A stretch of DNA of 64,000 nucleotides from Actinomycetota bacterium (GTDB taxonomy: Bacteria; Actinomycetota; Geothermincolia; Fen-727; Anoxymicrobiaceae): positions 17,099-81,098 of the forward strand of contig JAHJCO010000049.1 in assembly GCA_018831265.1 (NCBI GenBank), written 5' to 3'. Position numbers and translations under genes: made by a program. Positions within the stretch are counted from its first letter, which is position 1, and each line of letters starts with the position of its first letter. Shown in pieces: positions 60,319-64,000 of the stretch. Below the pieces are notes generated by a model that was not told where the DNA came from, did no database searches, and saw nothing but the letters and a program-made list of their open reading frames with translations.

Positions 60319-61686
60319 TTGGGGAAAAGTGACCTCCCCTTTGGTAGCGAATTCTCCCCTGCTCAAATCAGGCTTCCCCAACTGCTTGAATTGGCAGAGG
60401 AACACGGCGGAGACTGGAAGGCGTTTGAAGCCGCCGTCCGAAAAGAGTACTTCGAGAACTACAAGACCAGCGACTACAATCGCGGCAAGTTGGCAGATAA
60501 TACCAAGCTCAGTATGATTGCCTACGGATTAGTTGACCGGGATGCGAGGCTGACGGACCTCGGGAAAAGTCTGTATGCGATTCGTGACGATGAAGGCAAG
60601 CTCTACGCGGAGTTCGGAAAGCACATCCTTCTCAATCTGAACGGAATGAACCTTGTTCAATGTATTCGAGACATCCAGGCATCGGGTGAGACCGTCACTC
60701 TCCTGAATCTTCGAGAGTGGCTCGACGAACGGGGAGTTCACTTCCCCAGGGGAGGAAAACACGCCAGTACAATGAGGCTCTGGCTCGAGAAGGCGGAGGT
60801 GTTTTCTGGAGGCTGGACAATCAACGAGGCGAAGGTCAAGGAGCTCTCTGGCGCCACTCTTGAGGAGTTCGATGAGCTTGCAGTCTTCAGCCCAGAACAG
60901 AGAGCTTACATCAGGACGCTTGCCAATATGGACGGCCTTGGCACCTATCCCTCAAACGAGGTTGAGAAGCTGGCGGCCACGACATACGGCGTTAAGTACA
61001 ACGAAAAGAACTTACCAAAGCAAGTATTGTACCCACTGGAATCTGCGGGTTATGTCACCCTGACGAGGGGAACAAAGGAAGCTGGACGAGGAGCCAAGCC
61101 ATTCCTTGTCACACCCACGGATATACTGGTAGATAAGATTGTATTGCCTCTCCTGGGACAGCTTGAAAGACAAGTGGCCCCCGGCGTCTACCCATTGCTG
61201 AGGAAACCGATGGCAGAGATTCTTGAGGAGCTCGACTCCGACGATAAGCACCTCAGGGGATTGGCACTCGAGGCATTGGCCTTCAAGCTGATGCGTCTTG
61301 TTGATATGCGGTATGTAGCAACCAGATTGCGTGGAGACCAGACCGGTGGCGCTGAAGTGGACTTGATATTCGAATCCAGCCGCCTTGTGTTCTCAAGATG
61401 GCAGATTCAATGCAAGAACAGCTCACGAGTATCATTGGACGACGTTGCGAAAGAAGTTGGACTGACCCATCTCTTGAAAAGCAATGTTATTGTTATGGTT
61501 GGAACCGGCCAGATTGGCGGTGAATGTCGTCGCTACGCCAACAAGATTATGTCTGAGTCGAGCCTTTGTATCGTAATGGTTGACCACGATGACCTCACTG
61601 CCATCAGGGACAATCCGCCATCAATCGCCGACGTATTCCACCGTGAGGCCGAACACGCGATGGCCATCAAGAAACTCGAAATCTAA
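60319..61686 (+). CDS. restriction endonuclease, Mrr-like C-terminal domain
   Basis: 455 residues from a TTG at 60319 (AGGTGG close upstream; the start is not certain). The N-terminal 280 residues look like consecutive winged helices (LSMIAYGLVDRDARLTDLGK, then LYPLESAGYVTLTRG) and probably read DNA. The C-terminal domain has GAEVDLIFESSRLVFSRWQI, then QCKNSS near residue 360, the D...QxK active site of Mrr-type PD-(D/E)xK nucleases. It is followed nine bases later by a methyltransferase, so it is most likely the cutting partner of that enzyme. Confidence 0.75.
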   Translation: MGKSDLPFGSEFSPAQIRLPQLLELAEEHGGDWKAFEAAVRKEYFENYKTSDYNRGKLADNTKLSMIAYGLVDRDARLTDLGKSLYAIRDDEGKLYAEFGKHILLNLNGMNLVQCIRDIQASGETVTLLNLREWLDERGVHFPRGGKHASTMRLWLEKAEVFSGGWTINEAKVKELSGATLEEFDELAVFSPEQRAYIRTLANMDGLGTYPSNEVEKLAATTYGVKYNEKNLPKQVLYPLESAGYVTLTRGTKEAGRGAKPFLVTPTDILVDKIVLPLLGQLERQVAPGVYPLLRKPMAEILEELDSDDKHLRGLALEALAFKLMRLVDMRYVATRLRGDQTGGAEVDLIFESSRLVFSRWQIQCKNSSRVSLDDVAKEVGLTHLLKSNVIVMVGTGQIGGECRRYANKIMSESSLCIVMVDHDDLTAIRDNPPSIADVFHREAEHAMAIKKLEI

Positions 61687-61694
61687 GGGATAGG

Positions 61695-62756
61695 ATGACA
61701 GACACAGATAAACCACAAACATATTTCAAAACAAAACTTGGTTCCATGGTCCTTGGGGATGCGCTTGACGTTATGGCCAAGTGGAAGGCATCCAGCATAG
61801 ACCTGATAGTTACAAGTCCTCCATTCGGCCTTGTCCGCAAGAAGGACTACGGCAACAAGGCTGCCAACGAGTATGTCGAATGGTTCAAGCAGTTCGGCGA
61901 GGAGTTCAAGAGGGTCTTAAAGGACGATGGGAGTCTCGTCATTGATATCGGCGGCTCCTGGATTCCCGGCCAGCCGACCAGAAGCCTGTACCACTTCAAG
62001 CTTCTGATAATGCTATGCGACGAGCTGGGATTCAATCTGGCACAGGAGTTCTACTGGTGGAATCCTTCAAAGCTGCCAACGCCTGCTGAATGGGTAAACA
62101 TCAGAAGGGTCAGGGTGAAGGATGCGGTCAATTGTGTATGGTGGCTCTCACCTACCCCTTGGCCAAAGGCAAGCAACAGGCGAATCCTGCAACCGTATAG
62201 TCCGAGTATGCGGGTCCTGTTGAAGAACGGTTATCAGGCCAAGAAGCGACCGTCGGGACACGACATCAGCACGAAATTCAGCATAGATAACGGTGCGGCC
62301 ATCCCGCCGAACCTGCTTGCCGTCGCCAACACGGAGAGCAATAGCTATTACCTGCGTTATTGCAAGGAACAGGGTCTCAAACCCCACCCTGCAAGGTTCC
62401 CGGCGGAGGTCCCGGAGTTCTTCATACGGATGCTCAGCGACAAGTCGGATAAGGTACTTGACCCGTTCGCTGGCAGCTGCGTGACTGGCGAAGTCTGCGA
62501 AAGGTTAAAGCGGAAGTGGACCTGTGTTGAACTGGTTGAAGAGTATCTACAGGGTGCCAAGGGCCGTTTTATGAACGGTCAGGTAACCAAGGTCAAGAAT
62601 GGTGAGGGCAAGGACAAAGACCCAGTCGAAGACAGTTCTAACTACTACAGAATCCCCAGAACCGGGATACTCTGGAATGGACAGGACGAAGGTTCCCTGG
62701 TCGAGGATGGCGGACAGGCTCGTCCTTCGAAAACCAAGAGCGATGAGGAGAGCTAA
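61695..62756 (+). CDS. site-specific DNA methyltransferase (N4-cytosine/N6-adenine, beta order)
   Basis: 353 residues. The catalytic motif IV TSPPFG is near residue 39 and the SAM motif I DPFAGSCVTGEVCERL near 256, giving the beta-type order (IV before I) with a target-recognition region between them. SPPF rather than DPPY favours N4-cytosine methylation. KPHPARFPAEVPEFFIRML is a common block in this group. The stop overlaps the HNH gene start by one base (TAATG). The C-terminal 60 residues are a charged extension. Confidence 0.88.
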   Translation: MTDTDKPQTYFKTKLGSMVLGDALDVMAKWKASSIDLIVTSPPFGLVRKKDYGNKAANEYVEWFKQFGEEFKRVLKDDGSLVIDIGGSWIPGQPTRSLYHFKLLIMLCDELGFNLAQEFYWWNPSKLPTPAEWVNIRRVRVKDAVNCVWWLSPTPWPKASNRRILQPYSPSMRVLLKNGYQAKKRPSGHDISTKFSIDNGAAIPPNLLAVANTESNSYYLRYCKEQGLKPHPARFPAEVPEFFIRMLSDKSDKVLDPFAGSCVTGEVCERLKRKWTCVELVEEYLQGAKGRFMNGQVTKVKNGEGKDKDPVEDSSNYYRIPRTGILWNGQDEGSLVEDGGQARPSKTKSDEES

Positions 62757-63751
62757 TGCCTCCCGTCCGCCGACAAGAGCTGATTGAGGCATTACTGGAA
62801 GCGTTGGACTCCTCAGGCAACCCGAGTGTAGTTGTCCCCGCCAGGCGGTCCAACCCAGTTAGGCTGATAGTCTCACTTAGCGAAGACTCTGTTGATGTCT
62901 GGGCGTACATTTGGAATCTTACTCACGGCGGACGGCCTTCGCTTCCAGACGAGTACAGAATCCAGATGACCGGCGTTATGTCTCCACTACAAATGAACCC
63001 TAATGGTGTTACCGTTCTTCTCGGATACAAAGCCGACCTCAATGCGTTTGCCGGGTTCGACGTTCAGAAACATAGGAACTTCACCCAAGGCTCGCCTTCC
63101 GTTCAAATAGACATAAACGCGCTATACCACGCAGACGCGAATGGCTTGGGTTTCGACAGAAAAGGAAACGACGAGATTGCGGTCGGGATTAGGCCTGACA
63201 GACTGGCTTTCTACATTCAGAAGGCCAGTGAACTACATCAGTTTGCAGGAGCCAGTATCGACGAAGTTACTTTGCTACAACAGGCAGCAGACAATGAGAG
63301 GATTGCAGGTTCGGCCATCTCATTGCTTCCCGTTGAAAGGCAGAAGATACTCAGAACTACGCTGGTCAATGCCAGGAGTGCTACGTTTAGAGATATCGTG
63401 TTGACCGCCTATGGCAGCAAATGCGCTGTTACGAGAGTACAGCTAAACCTTCTAGATGCATCTCATATCCTACCGGTGAACGCGCCGGGTAGTAGCGATG
63501 ACGTGAAGAACGGAATCTGCCTTTCACCCACCTATCACAGAGCTTTTGATGCTGGACTCATTTATCTGGATGAGAGCTTCGTAATGCATCTAAATCCCGA
63601 TAAAATTGAGCATCTTAGAGGGAAGGGGCTTCACGGAGGACTTGTAACGTTTAGGAGGCCCCTTGAGAGACCAATCTCAATGCCACCAGACCGACACCAA
63701 CGTCCGTCCCCGACGTTTATCCGCAAGGCCAACCACTTGAGGCAGATATAG
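62756..63751 (+). CDS. HNH endonuclease
   Basis: 331 residues. The C-terminal nuclease motif reads CAVTRVQLNLLDASHILPVN (SHI, first His), then KNGICLSPTYHRAFDAGLIY (N and YHRAFD), typical of HNH_2-type restriction nucleases near residues 220-275. The N-terminal 200 residues resemble a modified-base or target-recognition domain (YIWNLTHGGRPSLPDEYRIQ) but have no motif I can name. It overlaps the methyltransferase stop by one base. It could be a second cutter for the same site or a modification-dependent nuclease. Confidence 0.8.
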   Translation: MPPVRRQELIEALLEALDSSGNPSVVVPARRSNPVRLIVSLSEDSVDVWAYIWNLTHGGRPSLPDEYRIQMTGVMSPLQMNPNGVTVLLGYKADLNAFAGFDVQKHRNFTQGSPSVQIDINALYHADANGLGFDRKGNDEIAVGIRPDRLAFYIQKASELHQFAGASIDEVTLLQQAADNERIAGSAISLLPVERQKILRTTLVNARSATFRDIVLTAYGSKCAVTRVQLNLLDASHILPVNAPGSSDDVKNGICLSPTYHRAFDAGLIYLDESFVMHLNPDKIEHLRGKGLHGGLVTFRRPLERPISMPPDRHQRPSPTFIRKANHLRQI

Positions 63752-63872
63752 CTGCCACTACTATTGCAGGCTAACTCCTTGAGCTAATCAGCGAAGCGGG
63801 AGTCCACTACTTGTTCCTCATACTCAATGCCGAGCTGGCCAAGCACCCTTCTGATTGCCTGTTTATGGTCAC

Positions 63873-64000
63873 ATAAAAATGTACATGTTTCGCTCAAATA
63901 AAAATGTACACACCAGAGCAACCATTAGAATCCCTCCAGGAGACGTAAGAGTGCGGATCTTGGAGGGATCGGATGTATGGGAAGGACACCTGGGTGAACG
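63873..64000 (+). mobile_element. probable left end of an IS21-type insertion sequence
   Basis: Two direct repeats ATAAAAATGTACA (63873-63885 and 63898-63910), 25 bases apart; multiple terminal repeats containing TGTACATTTTTAT are typical of IS21-group ends. After them a coding start appears: GTG at 63951 (behind AGGAG) and ATG at 63973 (behind GGAGGGA) open different frames, both running off the window. The transposase gene itself lies outside. Confidence 0.5.
63973..64000 (+). CDS. start of a possible transposase gene (cut by the window edge)
   Basis: MYGKDTWVN from an ATG with GGAGGGA four bases upstream. Only nine codons are visible. The frame from the GTG at 63951 (VRILEGSDVWEGHLGE) is the alternative. 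Nothing can be said about the product beyond its position after the IS21-like terminal repeats. Confidence 0.3.

Overview
The window looks like chromosomal DNA from a high-G+C, Gram-positive-type bacterium, most likely a deep-branching member of the Actinomycetota (inference). The arginine genes run argC-J-B-D-F-R-G-H, the order known from Mycobacterium. The rng-rplU-rpmA-obg-proB run and a division cluster without ftsA also fit. A complete dcw cluster that includes murB and ddl, plus two ftsZ genes, argues against a typical crown actinobacterium. GTG and TTG starts are frequent, and genes are often joined by overlapping stop/start codons.

Layout. 1-1092 (-): end of a small operon with a NIF3-like protein and a RemA/DUF370-like protein. 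1146-9610 (-): complete arginine regulon behind one promoter that carries ARG boxes. 9.6-11.1 kb: a gene-poor stretch, a small membrane protein and a PemK/MazF-type toxin-antitoxin pair. 11.3-20.7 kb (-): proA, proB, obg, a single-domain response regulator, rpmA, rplU, RNase E/G and the paired TIGR03936/TIGR03960 genes. A palindromic tandem array fills the proB-proA junction. 20.8-39.1 kb (-): dcw cluster, in transcription order mraZ-rsmH-ftsL-ftsI-murE-murF-mraY-murD-ftsW-murG-murC-murB-ddl-ftsQ-ftsZ-ftsZ, with a recognisable MraZ operator.

39.1-50.9 kb is an accessory-looking block littered with short non-coding repeats of the REP/MITE type. It holds a 2-hydroxyacid dehydrogenase, a ThDP enzyme, two paralogous GT78 (mannosylglycerate synthase)-like glycosyltransferases, a third glycosyltransferase, a HisC-like aminotransferase, a degenerate GGDEF protein, a phosphomannose-isomerase-type cupin and an alpha/beta hydrolase. 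A plausible but unproven reading is synthesis of a mannosyl- or glucosyl-glycerate type solute.

At 51.0-51.2 kb lie tRNA-Gln(CTG) and tRNA-Glu(CTC). Immediately after tRNA-Glu a tyrosine recombinase starts an integrated island of visibly lower G+C that runs past the right edge. It carries a NYN-domain protein, a hypothetical protein, a two-domain sliding-clamp-like protein, a second catalytic-domain-only recombinase, a replication-relaxation protein with an excisionase-like HTH protein and iteron-like repeats, a SEFIR-domain protein with an attached beta-rich region, and a three-gene restriction-modification operon (Mrr-like nuclease, DNA methyltransferase, HNH nuclease). The last 130 bases look like the end of an IS21-type insertion sequence. 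The defence genes and the clamp-like protein are the best candidates for undescribed biology.
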